From Rhizobium sp. BK316 (GTDB lineage: Bacteria > Pseudomonadota > Alphaproteobacteria > Rhizobiales > Rhizobiaceae): DNA of 64,000 nucleotides. This document shows, piece after piece, positions 15,482 to 24,578 of the stretch. The stretch spans positions 124,001-188,000 of the forward strand of contig NZ_JACHZR010000002.1 of the NCBI RefSeq assembly GCF_014193695.1, in the 5' to 3' direction. How positions within the stretch are numbered: the first letter of the stretch is position 1; each line of letters starts with the position of its first letter. The translations under genes and the position numbers were made by a program. The notes under the pieces were generated by a model that worked only from the letters and a program-made list of their open reading frames with translations, had not been told where the DNA came from and did no database searches.

Positions 15482-16272
15482 ACGCGACCGTCGATCTGCT
15501 GGCTGCTTTGCTCGGCGGTCTCAAGCCGCGCTACGGCATCGTGCTCGGCTCGGGTCTCGGCTCATTGGTCGATCAGGTCACGGATGCTGTCTGCATCCCC
15601 TACAAGGACCTGCCGGGCTTTCCAGTCAGTGCAGTCTCCGGTCATGCCGGAAACGTCGTTGCCGGCCATCTCGGTTCGGTGCCGGTCATCATGCTCTCGG
15701 GTCGTGTCCACTATTACGAAAAGGGCGATGCCAACGCCATGCGCCTGCCGATCGAGGTGTTACATGCCCTCGGTGTCGAGGTCCTGATCCTCACCAATTC
15801 GGCGGGTTCGCTGAAAGACGAAATACCGCCCGGCTCGGTCATGCAGATCGCCGACCACATCAACTATTCCGGCATGAACCCGCTGATCGGCGAAGAAAGC
15901 GATCATCGTTTCGTCGGCATGACCAATGCCTATGATGCCGAGCTTTCGGCGGCTATGCACAAGGCAGCCAAGACGCTCGGCATTCCGCTCGCAAGCGGTG
16001 TCTACATGTGGTTCTCAGGCCCGAGTTTCGAGACGCCGGCCGAAATCCGCATGGCCCGTATCCTCGGCGCCGATGCGGTCGGCATGTCGACTGTGCCCGA
16101 GGTCATCATTGCAAGAATGCTGGGCCTGAGGGTTGCGGCTGCCTCGGTAATCACCAACTATGGGGCTGGCATGACCGGAAACGAGCTCAGCCACGAGGAG
16201 ACCAAGGATATGGCGCCGGTTGGCGGTGCCCGTCTCGCCGCCATACTCAAAGAGATGATTGCCGGTAATTGA
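15478..16272 (+). CDS. punA: Purine nucleoside phosphorylase
   Basis: A 264-residue trimeric-type purine nucleoside phosphorylase that splits (deoxy)inosine and (deoxy)guanosine with phosphate. Visible motifs: VLGSGLGSL near the N-terminus (phosphate site), GHAGN, GRVHYYEKG, LTNSAGS, SGPSFETPAEIRM, GMSTVPE and ITNYGAGM (base-binding Asn). It overlaps cdd at ATGA. A short perfect palindrome spans its stop codon. Substrate choice between hypoxanthine and guanine nucleosides cannot be told from sequence alone. Confidence 0.94.
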   Translation: MNATVDLLAALLGGLKPRYGIVLGSGLGSLVDQVTDAVCIPYKDLPGFPVSAVSGHAGNVVAGHLGSVPVIMLSGRVHYYEKGDANAMRLPIEVLHALGVEVLILTNSAGSLKDEIPPGSVMQIADHINYSGMNPLIGEESDHRFVGMTNAYDAELSAAMHKAAKTLGIPLASGVYMWFSGPSFETPAEIRMARILGADAVGMSTVPEVIIARMLGLRVAAASVITNYGAGMTGNELSHEETKDMAPVGGARLAAILKEMIAGN

Positions 16273-16292
16273 TTACCGGCGGAGGAAGCGAA

Positions 16293-17069
16293 ATGAATAG
16301 CCATTCCAGCCGGGAAACGGCCGCCGTCGCCCTTTCCCTTCTCGATTTCACCAATCTGAATGACGACTGCACGCAGGAGCAGATCGACACGCTTTGCGCC
16401 CGCGCGCAGACGCCTTATGGCAACAGCGCCGCGATCTGCATCTGGCCGCGTTTCGTCGCCCATGCCCGCACCGTGCTCGGCAAAGGCCATCCGGTCCACA
16501 TCGCGACCGTCGTCAATTTTCCCTCCGGCGATCTGGAAATCGCCGATGTCGCCGCCGAAACGCGTGAGGCGATCGCCGACGGCGCCGATGAGATCGATCT
16601 CGTCATTCCCTATCGCAAGCTGATGTCGGGCAACGAAAAGGCCGTCACCGATATGGTTTCGGCCGTGCGCGCCGAGTGTGTCGCGCCTGTCCTCTTGAAA
16701 GTCATCATCGAGACCGGTGAGCTGAAGGACGCGGCCCTCATCCGCCGCGCCTCTGAGCTGGCGATCGAAGCGGGCGCCGATTTTATCAAGACCTCCACAG
16801 GCAAGGTTTCCGTCAACGCCACGCTGGAAGCCGCCGACATCATGATCCGCGCGATCAGGGAGAGTGGCCGCAAGGTCGGTTTCAAGCCCGCAGGCGGTAT
16901 CTCGACCGTCGCCGATGCGGCCCTTTATCTGAGCCTGGCCGAAACCATCATGACGCCGGACTGGCCGATGCCCTCCACCTTCCGTTTCGGTGCCTCCGGC
17001 CTGCTCGACCATATCATGGCCGTCCTCAGCGGCACGGAACCGAAGCCGGCGGCTGTCTCGGGCTATTGA
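16293..17069 (+). CDS. deoC: Deoxyribose-phosphate aldolase
   Basis: A 258-residue class I aldolase cleaving 2-deoxyribose-5-phosphate to acetaldehyde and glyceraldehyde-3-phosphate. The Schiff-base lysine is in ADFIKTSTGK, the second active lysine in VGFKPAGGI, and LLDFTNLND and VVNFPSG mark the N-terminal half. The start at 16293 is supported by GGAGGAAG at good spacing. It lies between punA and deoA and completes deoxynucleoside catabolism together with deoB on the opposite strand. Confidence 0.95.
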   Translation: MNSHSSRETAAVALSLLDFTNLNDDCTQEQIDTLCARAQTPYGNSAAICIWPRFVAHARTVLGKGHPVHIATVVNFPSGDLEIADVAAETREAIADGADEIDLVIPYRKLMSGNEKAVTDMVSAVRAECVAPVLLKVIIETGELKDAALIRRASELAIEAGADFIKTSTGKVSVNATLEAADIMIRAIRESGRKVGFKPAGGISTVADAALYLSLAETIMTPDWPMPSTFRFGASGLLDHIMAVLSGTEPKPAAVSGY

Positions 17070-17070
17070 G

Positions 17071-18378
17071 ATGATCCCGCAGGAGATTATCCGCCAGAAA
17101 CGCAACGGCGCCGAATTGCCATCAGGCGATATCGACGCCTTCATTGCGGCACTTGCCGCCGGCGACCTCTCGGAAGGCCAGATCGGCGCCTTCGCCATGG
17201 CGGTCTGGTTCAAGGGCATGTCGCGCACGGAAACGGTCGCTCTGACGCTCGCCATGGCGCGTTCCGGCAATATGCTCTCCTGGAACGGTATCGACCGCCC
17301 CGTCGCCGACAAGCATTCGACCGGTGGTGTGGGCGATAATGTTTCGCTGATGCTTGCCCCAATCGCTGCTGCCTGTGGTCTGGCTGTGCCGATGATATCA
17401 GGCCGCGGCCTTGGTCATACCGGCGGCACACTGGACAAGCTCGAATCCATTCCAGGCTATACGATCAATCCGGATGCCGCTCTCTTCCGAAACGTGGTGA
17501 AGGAGGTCGGCTGCGCCATCATCGGCCCGACGGGTACCTTGGCGCCAGCCGATGGCCGGCTCTATGCGGTGCGCGACGTGACGGCAACCGTCGATTCCAT
17601 CCCGCTGATAACGGCCTCAATCCTGTCCAAGAAACTTGCTGCCGGCCTTCAGACGCTGGTGCTCGATGTCAAGACCGGCAACGGTGCCTTCATGGCCGAT
17701 CCGGAGCAGGCGATCGTGCTGGCGCATTCCCTGGTCGAGGTCGCAAATGGCGCGGGTGTGAAGACATCTGCGCTGATAACGGATATGAACCAGCCGCTTG
17801 CCGATAGCGCCGGCAATGCTGTCGAAGTGCGCAATTGTCTCGATTTCCTGGCTGGCCGAAAGGCCAGTACCCGCCTTGAAACCATAGTGCTTGCCTTTGC
17901 CGCCGAAATGCTCGTGCAGTCGGGCGTTGCCGGCTCGCTTATGGAGGCGGAGAGCAAGGCGCAGGACGCGCTTTCTTCCGGCAAAGCTGCGGAGATCTTC
18001 GCACGCATGGTGCATATGCTCGGCGGCCCGGCCGATCTTCTGGAGCGGCCGGATGCCTATCTGCGCAGGGCGCCGATCGAGCGGCCTGTTGCGGCATCGC
18101 GCACCGGCTGGCTCGCGGCCTGCGACGCCCGCGATGTGGGCATGAGCGTGATCGACCTTGGCGGCGGGCGGCGCCATCCGGCCGACAGGATCGACCACAG
18201 CGTTGGCTTCACCGGTCTGCTGCCGCTGGGAACGCGTGTGAATGAGGGCGATCCGATAGCGCTCGTTCACGCAGCAGATGAGGCATCGGCGGAACGAGCC
18301 GCCGTCGCACTTGCCGCAAACTATCGCATTGCCGACGAGAAGCCGGAGCTTCCCCCCGTTATTGCCGGCCGTATCTGA
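17071..18378 (+). CDS. deoA: Thymidine phosphorylase
   Basis: A 435-residue pyrimidine nucleoside phosphorylase releasing thymine or uracil and (deoxy)ribose-1-phosphate. Motifs: WFKGMSRTETVALT, the phosphate-binding KHSTGGVGDN, ISGRGLGHTGGTLDKLESIPG, and LDVKTGNGAF. The C-terminal lid domain is present, so it is full length. It begins one base after deoC with no gap. It is the last gene of the plus-strand operon; the next gene is convergent, 6 bases away. Confidence 0.95.
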   Translation: MIPQEIIRQKRNGAELPSGDIDAFIAALAAGDLSEGQIGAFAMAVWFKGMSRTETVALTLAMARSGNMLSWNGIDRPVADKHSTGGVGDNVSLMLAPIAAACGLAVPMISGRGLGHTGGTLDKLESIPGYTINPDAALFRNVVKEVGCAIIGPTGTLAPADGRLYAVRDVTATVDSIPLITASILSKKLAAGLQTLVLDVKTGNGAFMADPEQAIVLAHSLVEVANGAGVKTSALITDMNQPLADSAGNAVEVRNCLDFLAGRKASTRLETIVLAFAAEMLVQSGVAGSLMEAESKAQDALSSGKAAEIFARMVHMLGGPADLLERPDAYLRRAPIERPVAASRTGWLAACDARDVGMSVIDLGGGRRHPADRIDHSVGFTGLLPLGTRVNEGDPIALVHAADEASAERAAVALAANYRIADEKPELPPVIAGRI

Positions 18379-18384
18379 TGGAAT

Positions 18385-18915
18385 TTACTGCTTGAGGCTG
18401 AGCGAACCGTCGGCGACGGAGTAGAAGGCAAGCTTCCGCAGGAAGCTCATTCCGACCAGCGTGCCGCTCAGGGCTTCGTCTTTCAGCACGAAGGCTTCGA
18501 CGCTGCGAACGCGGATGCCGCCGATTTCCACGCGATCAAGCGTCACATGCGCGGCCTTGGTCTGGCCGTTCGCGGTATTAACCGCGTAGCGGAAGTCGAG
18601 CTGGTTGCCGCTGTAGCCGAGCCTGCGCGCAAGGCTTTCGTTCAGTGCGACATAAGTGGCGCCGGTATCGATCAGCCCCTGCACCGGCTTGCCGTTGATC
18701 CTGAAATTGCCGGTATAGTGACCCCGCGCGTCGGCCTGCAGGCTGATCATGCCGCCGTCGGAAATCGTGGCCGACGTGTCAGGCGCGTTATCTTCGGTCG
18801 AGACGAAATTTGCGGAGATCGTATTGCCGGGCTGCGTCGTGCGGGTGAGCAGAGAAGGCACTTGTGTCGCCAGCGCAGCCGCGATGCTGGCAAATATGAC
18901 GGTGCGCATGAGCAT
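18385..18915 (-). CDS. Retropepsin-like aspartic protease, TIGR02281 type
   Basis: A 176-residue membrane-anchored clan AA aspartic protease. An N-terminal hydrophobic segment (TVIFASIAAALATQV) is followed by a linker and a retropepsin domain with the catalytic motif LIDTGATYVAL and the C-terminal GTLVGMSFLRKL. The start at 18915 has GGAAGGA upstream; ATG 18909 is an alternative. The upstream extension in the open frame is not protein-like. Members of this family are widespread single-domain periplasm-facing proteases in alphaproteobacteria, with few known substrates. Convergent with deoA. Confidence 0.88.
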   Translation of the reverse strand: MLMRTVIFASIAAALATQVPSLLTRTTQPGNTISANFVSTEDNAPDTSATISDGGMISLQADARGHYTGNFRINGKPVQGLIDTGATYVALNESLARRLGYSGNQLDFRYAVNTANGQTKAAHVTLDRVEIGGIRVRSVEAFVLKDEALSGTLVGMSFLRKLAFYSVADGSLSLKQ

Positions 18916-19010
18916 GAAACAGAAATCCTTCCTGTACAAAACCCGCCTCATGCGGACCTCATGCTTCAAGCAGCTAAGCCACAACTGCTGAAAAGTTGCT
19001 AACCGCGACA

Positions 19011-19041
19011 TAAAAAGGCCCGGAATGAAGCGCCGGGCCTT
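19011..19041 (-). terminator. Rho-independent terminator of upp
   Basis: On the minus strand AAGGCCCGG and CCGGGCCTT arms (19033-19041 with 19015-19023) form a 9-bp stem followed by TTTTTA. It lies 34 bases after the upp stop. Confidence 0.8.
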
Positions 19042-19074
19042 GGAAGTCTTTCGAATTGGTAAAGGAAGTCGAAA

Positions 19075-19704
19075 TCATTTGGTGCCGTACATGCGGTCGC
19101 CGGCATCGCCGAGACCGGGCACGATATAACCCTTCTCGTTGAGATGGCTGTCGATCGCCGCCGTGAAGACCGGAACGTCCGGATGGGCGCTGCGGAAATT
19201 CTTGATGCCTTCAGGGGCGGCCAGCAGGCAGAGGAAGCGGATATTGTGGGCGCCGCGCTCCTTCAGCTTGTCGATCGCGGCAATCGAGGAATTGCCGGTC
19301 GCAAGCATCGGATCGACGACGATGATCAGGCGCTCGGCCACATCCTCAGGCGCCTTGAAGTAATATTCGACCGGCTGCAGCGTTTCGTGATCGCGGTAGA
19401 CGCCGATATGCGAAACGCGGGCGGACGGCACGAGATCGAGCATGCCTTCCAAGAGGCCGTTGCCGGCGCGCAGGATGGAGGCGAAAACCAGTTTCTTGCC
19501 CTCGAGGATCGGCGCCTGCATCTCCTGGATCGGCGTTTCGATCGTCTCCATGGTCAGTTCCAGATCGCGCGTCACCTCATAACAAAGCAGTGTCGAGATT
19601 TCGCGCAACAGCCGGCGGAAGCTGCCTGTCGAGGTTTCCTTGCGCCGCATGATGGTGAGTTTGTGCTGCACGAGCGGATGATCGATGACTGTGACGCCGT
19701 CCAT
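19075..19704 (-). CDS. upp: Uracil phosphoribosyltransferase
   Basis: A 209-residue UPRT making UMP from uracil and PRPP. Motifs: HPLVQHKLT near the N-terminus, ASILRAGNG, the PRPP loop [12 protein letters not shown], and the uracil-binding [12 protein letters not shown]. Length fits the family when started at ATG 19704 (GGAAGG upstream). A second in-frame ATG at 19749 with its own GGAGG would add 15 charged residues; both look usable. It is downstream of add and deoB on the same strand and recovers uracil released by the deo enzymes. Confidence 0.95.
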   Translation of the reverse strand: MDGVTVIDHPLVQHKLTIMRRKETSTGSFRRLLREISTLLCYEVTRDLELTMETIETPIQEMQAPILEGKKLVFASILRAGNGLLEGMLDLVPSARVSHIGVYRDHETLQPVEYYFKAPEDVAERLIIVVDPMLATGNSSIAAIDKLKERGAHNIRFLCLLAAPEGIKNFRSAHPDVPVFTAAIDSHLNEKGYIVPGLGDAGDRMYGTK

Positions 19705-19814
19705 AGGGAAACCTTCCAATTCTTTGTTCTTATCGGCTGTTTCTTTCATGGAAACGGCCTCCACTTCAAGAGCGGGGGCGCATTTGCCTGGACCATTAAC
19801 AATCCCGCGACCCG

Positions 19815-20783
19815 TTAAAGGCGCGCGAGCAACGCCTTGCGGGTCTCTTCGTCGACGAACGCTGCTTCGATGGCCGTGCGCGTCATCGCATTGATATCGG
19901 CATCGCTAAAGCCGAAAGCACCGGAGGCGAGCTCGTATTCCCGCTTGAGCGAGGTATGGAAGAATGGCGGATCGTCGGAGCTGATCGTCACCTTCACACC
20001 GGCGTCCTTCAGCCTGCGTAACGGGTGCGAGCTGAAATCCTCAAAAACCCTGAGCGCGATATTCGAACCGGGACAGACCTCAAGCACAGTGCCCGCGTCG
20101 GCAAGCCGTTTCACGAGGTCGGCATCCTCGATTGCGCGCACACCGTGGCCGATGCGCGCGGGGCGCACCTCGTCCAGTGCATCCGAAACGCTGAAGGCGC
20201 CGCAGACTTCGCCGGCATGGATCGTCAGGCCAAGCCCTGCATCGCGGGCGATGTCGAAAGCGCGCGCATAATCGGCAACGCGGCCCATCCGCTCTTCTCC
20301 GGCAAGGTTGAAGCCGGTGATCAGCGGATTCTTGGCCTTCGCCGCATATTCCGCAGCGCCGATCACGCTTTCCGGGCCGAAATGCCGTTCCCCGGTCACG
20401 ATCAGTCGCGCTTCGATGCCGCTCCTTGCCTTCGCCCGGCGGATGCCTTCGCATATGCCTGATATATAGGCGTCGGCGCCGAGGCCGATGCGCTTGCCAT
20501 GGTCGGGCGAAACAGTGAGCTCGCTGTAGATCGTGCCGATGCCGGCCAGCTCTTCAAGATAGGTTTCCGTCAGCAGCGCATAGTCCTCCTCGGTCTTGTA
20601 GACCTCGGAAACCTTGTCGTAGCATTCCAGAAAGCTCGCAAAATCATGCCAGACATAGGTGCCGTCCTGCAGATAGGCACTGATGTCGATGCCGTATTTA
20701 TGTGCCTGCGCTTCCGTCAGGTCGGGGGGAGCAGCACCTTCCAGATGACAGTGCAGCTCGACCTTCTTCAAATGCGACGTCAC
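19815..20783 (-). CDS. add: Adenosine deaminase
   Basis: A 322-residue metallo-deaminase converting (deoxy)adenosine to (deoxy)inosine. Motifs: ELHCHLEGA (metal ligands), [10 protein letters not shown] (metal His and catalytic Glu nearby), RIGHGVRA, and ISSDDPPFF (metal Asp pair). It overlaps deoB by four bases (ATGA), so the two are coupled. It supplies inosine to punA across the divergent cluster. Adenine rather than adenosine deamination is a known activity of relatives and cannot be excluded. Confidence 0.93.
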   Translation of the reverse strand: MTSHLKKVELHCHLEGAAPPDLTEAQAHKYGIDISAYLQDGTYVWHDFASFLECYDKVSEVYKTEEDYALLTETYLEELAGIGTIYSELTVSPDHGKRIGLGADAYISGICEGIRRAKARSGIEARLIVTGERHFGPESVIGAAEYAAKAKNPLITGFNLAGEERMGRVADYARAFDIARDAGLGLTIHAGEVCGAFSVSDALDEVRPARIGHGVRAIEDADLVKRLADAGTVLEVCPGSNIALRVFEDFSSHPLRRLKDAGVKVTISSDDPPFFHTSLKREYELASGAFGFSDADINAMTRTAIEAAFVDEETRKALLARL

Positions 20784-22000
20784 AGAAAACTCCTTCCATG
20801 CGGTCCGGAGGGAATACCGAGATGCCGCGCAACGCTCTCGCCGATATCGGCAAAGCTCCTGCGCACGCCGACAGAGCGCGATCTGATACCGGGACCGTAG
20901 GCGATAACAGGCACGCGCTCGCGTGTATGATCGGTGCCGCGCCAGGTCGGGTCGCAGCCGTGATCGGCGGTGAGAACCACGAGATCACCTTCCCGCAGCT
21001 TCTGATGAACCTCGCCCAGGCGCGCGTCGAAGGCTTCGAGGGCAGCCGCATAACCCGCAACGTCGCGGCGGTGGCCATAGAGCATGTCGAAATCGACGAA
21101 ATTGGTGAAAACGAGATCGCCGTCCTCCGCCTCGTCGATTGCAGCAAGGGAAGCATCCATCAGGGCATCGTTACCATTTGCCTTGATGACCCGCGAAACG
21201 CCCTGGTGGGCGAAGATATCGCCGATCTTGCCGACGGCATGCACATTGCGGCCATGCTGGACGAGCCGGTCAAGCAGCGTCGGTTCCGGCGGCGGCACCG
21301 AGAAGTCGCGGCGGTTGCCCGTTCTCTGGAAGGTCGCCACACTTTGACCGATGAAGGGGCGCGCGATGACGCGGCCGATATTGTAGGGATCGAGCAGGCC
21401 GCGGGCGATCTGGCAGAAGTTGAGCAGGCGGTCGAGGCCGAAATAGACCTCGTGGGCAGCCACCTGGAACACGGAATCCGCTGATGTGTAGCAGATCGGC
21501 TTGCCGCTGCGCATATGCTCTTCGCCGTAGCGGGCAATGATCTCGGTTCCCGAGGCGTGGCAATTACCGAGAATGCCGGGCACATCGGCTGCGCGGCAGA
21601 GCGCTTCGATCAGTTCCTGCGGAAAGGCATCGCCCTTATCAGGAAAATAGCCCCAGTCGAAGGTAACAGGCGTTCCGGCGATTTCCCAATGTCCAGACGG
21701 TGTGTCTTTGCCGCGTGAGGTTTCGTTGGCGGCGCCATAGACACCGTGTATCTCGTCCGGCAGCGGCATGCCGGCGGGAAATTGCCCGGAGGCCGCTCGC
21801 GCAATATGCAGCAGGCCGAGCGCCGACATGTTCGGGAGCGAAAGCGGGCCGGACCGCAGGCCGGCACGGTCGGCCGCACCGGCCGCACAGAATTCGGCGA
21901 TATGGCCGAGCGTATCGGCGCCCTCATCGCCATAGGTTGCCGCATCCGGTGCTCCGCCGACACCGAAGGAATCCAGAACGAAGAGAAAGGCACGCGCCAT
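20780..22000 (-). CDS. deoB: Phosphopentomutase
   Basis: A 406-residue alkaline-phosphatase-superfamily mutase interconverting (deoxy)ribose-1-phosphate and 5-phosphate. Motifs: [14 protein letters not shown] (metal Asp near residue 10), [15 protein letters not shown] carrying the active Thr, NCHASGTE, and [18 protein letters not shown] (metal His/Asp). It links the phosphorylases to deoC. It is the first gene of the minus-strand unit deoB-add-upp and is preceded by a palindromic repeat element at 22051. Confidence 0.95.
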   Translation of the reverse strand: MARAFLFVLDSFGVGGAPDAATYGDEGADTLGHIAEFCAAGAADRAGLRSGPLSLPNMSALGLLHIARAASGQFPAGMPLPDEIHGVYGAANETSRGKDTPSGHWEIAGTPVTFDWGYFPDKGDAFPQELIEALCRAADVPGILGNCHASGTEIIARYGEEHMRSGKPICYTSADSVFQVAAHEVYFGLDRLLNFCQIARGLLDPYNIGRVIARPFIGQSVATFQRTGNRRDFSVPPPEPTLLDRLVQHGRNVHAVGKIGDIFAHQGVSRVIKANGNDALMDASLAAIDEAEDGDLVFTNFVDFDMLYGHRRDVAGYAAALEAFDARLGEVHQKLREGDLVVLTADHGCDPTWRGTDHTRERVPVIAYGPGIRSRSVGVRRSFADIGESVARHLGIPSGPHGRSFL

Positions 22001-22050
22001 TTTTCACCCGTATTATCTGCTGTCGTCAGCCTTTAGCTGGAACGATCTGA

Positions 22051-22158
22051 CTACAGCGCCGCGCGTCTTTTCGGACGCGCAAAGAACGCTGTAGAACTTT
22101 AAATTGCTGCATGATTTTTGTTCTTAAATCGATTCCGATTTAAGGAATTATGCAGTAG
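22051..22158 (+). repeat. Palindromic intergenic repeat, copy 1
   Basis: A 108-base element made of two hairpins: CTACAGCG...CGCTGTAG enclosing GCGCGTC/GACGCGC, then TTAAATCG...CGATTTAA style arms ending in TGCAGTAG. It aligns end to end with the reverse complement of 48461-48567, including the shared core AATCGATTCCGATT. It resembles the dispersed palindromic repeats of Rhizobiaceae; I do not assign a family name with certainty. Confidence 0.8.
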
Positions 22159-22237
22159 TGCCCAGCCATATAATGACGGGACCCGCTTGGCAAATTTGGG
22201 GTGTGGAAGCTTCAGATCCCAGGGATCGCGACGTGCT

Positions 22238-22819
22238 TTAGCAGTCGCCGCAGGGGATATCTTTGTTCTGTCGCTGGCGATAGAAATAGCTGCGGCTGAT
22301 CGTGATGGTGCGCATCTCCGTCGGCATGAAATTGGGCGCAAAGACGAATAGCGCATAGGGTATGCTGAGTTCGCTTCGGATGAGGAAGCTGTCGGCCTTT
22401 TTCATTTCCGTCGGAACGTCGGAAACTGTGCTGTTCTTGGCATAAGGCGCTGCCCCCGTTGATGCCCAGGACCACATGACCGTAGGATTGGAGCTGCCGT
22501 CGATCTGGATTGCGGTGACCTTCACCAACATATCCGAGCTGTCGTAGGGCGAGTAGATTGGCGATGCGGCTTTGGCAATATCTGTGAGCGAGCTCTTTGT
22601 GACGCTCTGCTGCTGGGTGATGATATCGGCGATCGACCCGGCGGCACGTGCCGTGCGCTTGCTGACGCTGAGCCCGATCGTGATCTCGAATGCACCGAGA
22701 TAAAGCATGACCAGAACCGGGAAGATGATGGCAAATTCGATGGCACCGACACCCTGCCGGTCGGTCGCAAGGCGCCGCGCCGTCGAAGCCAGCCGTATGA
22801 GAAGTCCGCGACGCGCCAT
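22238..22819 (-). CDS. TadE/TadG-like pilus assembly protein
   Basis: A 193-residue minor-pilin-like protein. An N-terminal basic leader precedes the TadE-type motif GVGAIEFAIIFPVLVMLYLGAFEI, where the conserved Glu sits at the start of the hydrophobic helix. The rest is a periplasmic domain with a C-terminal Cys-containing tail (PCGDC). It overlaps the preceding gene by one base (TAATG). TadE/TadF/TadG proteins are pseudopilins needed for Flp pilus assembly. Exact TadE, F or G identity is not certain. Confidence 0.85.
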   Translation of the reverse strand: MARRGLLIRLASTARRLATDRQGVGAIEFAIIFPVLVMLYLGAFEITIGLSVSKRTARAAGSIADIITQQQSVTKSSLTDIAKAASPIYSPYDSSDMLVKVTAIQIDGSSNPTVMWSWASTGAAPYAKNSTVSDVPTEMKKADSFLIRSELSIPYALFVFAPNFMPTEMRTITISRSYFYRQRQNKDIPCGDC

Positions 22820-23451
22820 TATGGATACTGCTCGTTCTGGAAGGCAGCCGTTGAGACGATCAAATATTCGCTCGGCATGGAACTGCCAACCGGACGAAGC
22901 CCTGTAATATAGGGACGCACGAGATCGACAATGATGGACCAGCGATAATAGGCGCGCAGCATGTTGATCGAGCCGGGACCGCCGGGCGTGAATTTGAAGG
23001 CTGAAATTTTCAGATCGGAATATTTATCCGTCGACATTCTTGGGATCGCCGTCGGGATGGCAGCGAAAGTGGGGAAGCTCTGCACATCCAGGTAGAGCTT
23101 GGCGGGTGTTGCCGCCTCCGTATCCGAACAGCGGATAATGATCGAAATTTCGTCGCAGAAGGCCTGCCGGAACTGGGTCTGCGTCTTGTAGCTCGCACGC
23201 GCGGAATCGGCGAAGGTGATCTGCCCGGTCCGCATCTGGCGGCTCATCGTATCGACGGCGTTCGAGACGAGTTCTTCGGCTGCAAAGGCGATGAAGGTTT
23301 CCAGGATGGCGAATATGACGACGAAATAGGGAATGGCCAGCAGCGCAAACTCGATCGCCGCGGAGCCGTCGCGCGAGCGGGCTAGGGCGCGAAGTCTGGA
23401 TAAACGGAGGGACGCACGCACCTTGCCCGTCTCCTGCTCACTGATCGCCAT
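22819..23451 (-). CDS. TadE-like pilus assembly protein
   Basis: A 210-residue pseudopilin-like protein with the motif GSAAIEFALLAIPYFVVIFAILETF after a basic leader (RLSRLRALARSRD). The periplasmic part has a cysteine pair (FCDEISIIIRCSD). The ATG at 23451 is preferred over the frame start at 23484. It is the first gene of a two-gene unit with 22238-22819 and is part of the Tad locus on the strand opposite to the pilin operon. Confidence 0.85.
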   Translation of the reverse strand: MAISEQETGKVRASLRLSRLRALARSRDGSAAIEFALLAIPYFVVIFAILETFIAFAAEELVSNAVDTMSRQMRTGQITFADSARASYKTQTQFRQAFCDEISIIIRCSDTEAATPAKLYLDVQSFPTFAAIPTAIPRMSTDKYSDLKISAFKFTPGGPGSINMLRAYYRWSIIVDLVRPYITGLRPVGSSMPSEYLIVSTAAFQNEQYP

Positions 23452-23564
23452 AGTCTGGCCTCGAAAATGTTCTTCGGGCGCCACACTAAGGCGTGTTCGT
23501 TGATTTTCCGTTTCAGGCCGGAGCAGCTATTTTAACGAATGCGCGTGAGCTTCGTTGATGTCGC

Positions 23565-23966
23565 CTAGTTTGCGGAAGCGGCTTCACCCTGCTGCGAATG
23601 CTGCTCGCAATTGGGCGTGCAGGAAAGAACCGAGCGCTCCGTCTGGCGATAGACGCGCACCGTGTTGCCTTCATCGATGGAGACGAGAATGCGTTCGTCC
23701 AGAATGGCGTTGCCATCGCCATCGAGCAACACGATGTTGGTTGTGCCGAAGGCGCGGCCCGTCAACACGATCGTCCTGGCGTCGGCGACCGTCGCATCGG
23801 CAACCTTGGAATTGCCGACGATGACCTTGCTGACCGGCCGGTCGAGCTTCAGGACGCGCGCGTGATCCATATAGACGCGCAGCATGTCTTCCTGGGCAGA
23901 GGCCGCGGATGCCGTAAGAGCCGCAATCACCCAGGCAAAGAAAACGGTTTTGCCGTTCGATGGCAT
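23565..23966 (-). CDS. Stand-alone CpaC N-domain-like pilus protein
   Basis: A 133-residue secreted protein. A signal peptide ending SAASAQ is followed by a domain like the N-terminal region of the CpaC/RcpA secretin (RVLKLDRPVSKVIVGNSKVADATV, RTIVLTGRAFGTTNIVLLD), without any secretin barrel. The C-terminal tail has two cysteines and is Gln-rich. GAGGG precedes the ATG. It is divergent from the pilin gene. It may help the secretin assemble or bind the pilus, by analogy with the full-length CpaC at 26121; no direct evidence. Confidence 0.82.
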   Translation of the reverse strand: MPSNGKTVFFAWVIAALTASAASAQEDMLRVYMDHARVLKLDRPVSKVIVGNSKVADATVADARTIVLTGRAFGTTNIVLLDGDGNAILDERILVSIDEGNTVRVYRQTERSVLSCTPNCEQHSQQGEAASAN

Positions 23967-24358
23967 TTTGGCCCTCTTTCACGATCGCAATGCAAATTGC
24001 AGATAGAATGGAAAAAAATGGTGAACGAAGCTTTAAGCTTTCCACGCCATGTTCATGCGTGAAACGCATCGGACCATTTCGGTACGCGCCGACGAGGCGT
24101 GAAATCGACGGGCGGCGGAAATTCGTGCCATTTCTGGATGCCGCACGGCTATTGTTCCACATTGCTTCTGGAAATTCATGAGAAATCTAAGCAATGAGGT
24201 AAGGAATTACTTACCCTGAGCGGGCCGGTTGTCTCGTTTACACCTTGTTAAGGCATTTCATTAAGTCGATGGAAACGGCCATTCGCTAGGTTGCAGCCAT
24301 CCGATCAACGGCAACAGTTGGCGGACGTGCTGAACATCAACTGGAGTTAGAGGTAACC
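23967..24358. promoter_or_regulatory. Divergent regulatory region of the tad locus
   Basis: A 392-base gap between the two divergent halves of the pilus locus; no gene seen. It contains an 18-base inverted repeat at 24198-24215 (GGTAAG-N6-CTTACC), a plausible operator, and an AAGCTTTAAGCTT palindrome near 24026-24043. AT-rich stretches near 24235-24270 could hold the pilin promoter, but I cannot pick convincing -35 and -10 boxes. Confidence 0.45.
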
Positions 24359-24574
24359 ATGACCAAGCTTTTTAGCCGTTTTCTGAAGGATGAATCCGGC
24401 GCGACCGCAATCGAATACGGCCTGATCGCCGCCCTCATTTCCGTAGCCCTCGTTGCTGGCGCCACCACGCTCGGCAACAAGCTGAACTCTACGTTCGTGA
24501 CGTTGGGTGGTAAGCTGGACAGCGCTGTCAACCCGCCGGCAGCAGGCGGCGGCAGCACCCCCCCCAACGGCTAA
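24359..24574 (+). CDS. pilA: Flp/Fap type IVb pilin
   Basis: A 71-residue pilin subunit. A short basic leader ends in Gly14, then ATAIEYGLIAALISVALVAG: the canonical prepilin site with Glu at +5 and Tyr at +6 of the mature protein. The C-terminus is Pro/Gly-rich. RBS GAGG sits just upstream. It is the only full pilin in this locus. Processing is expected by the CpaA peptidase encoded next. Two stem-loops after it suggest higher expression of pilin than of the assembly genes. Confidence 0.95.
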   Translation: MTKLFSRFLKDESGATAIEYGLIAALISVALVAGATTLGNKLNSTFVTLGGKLDSAVNPPAAGGGSTPPNG

Positions 24575-24578
24575 TTAC

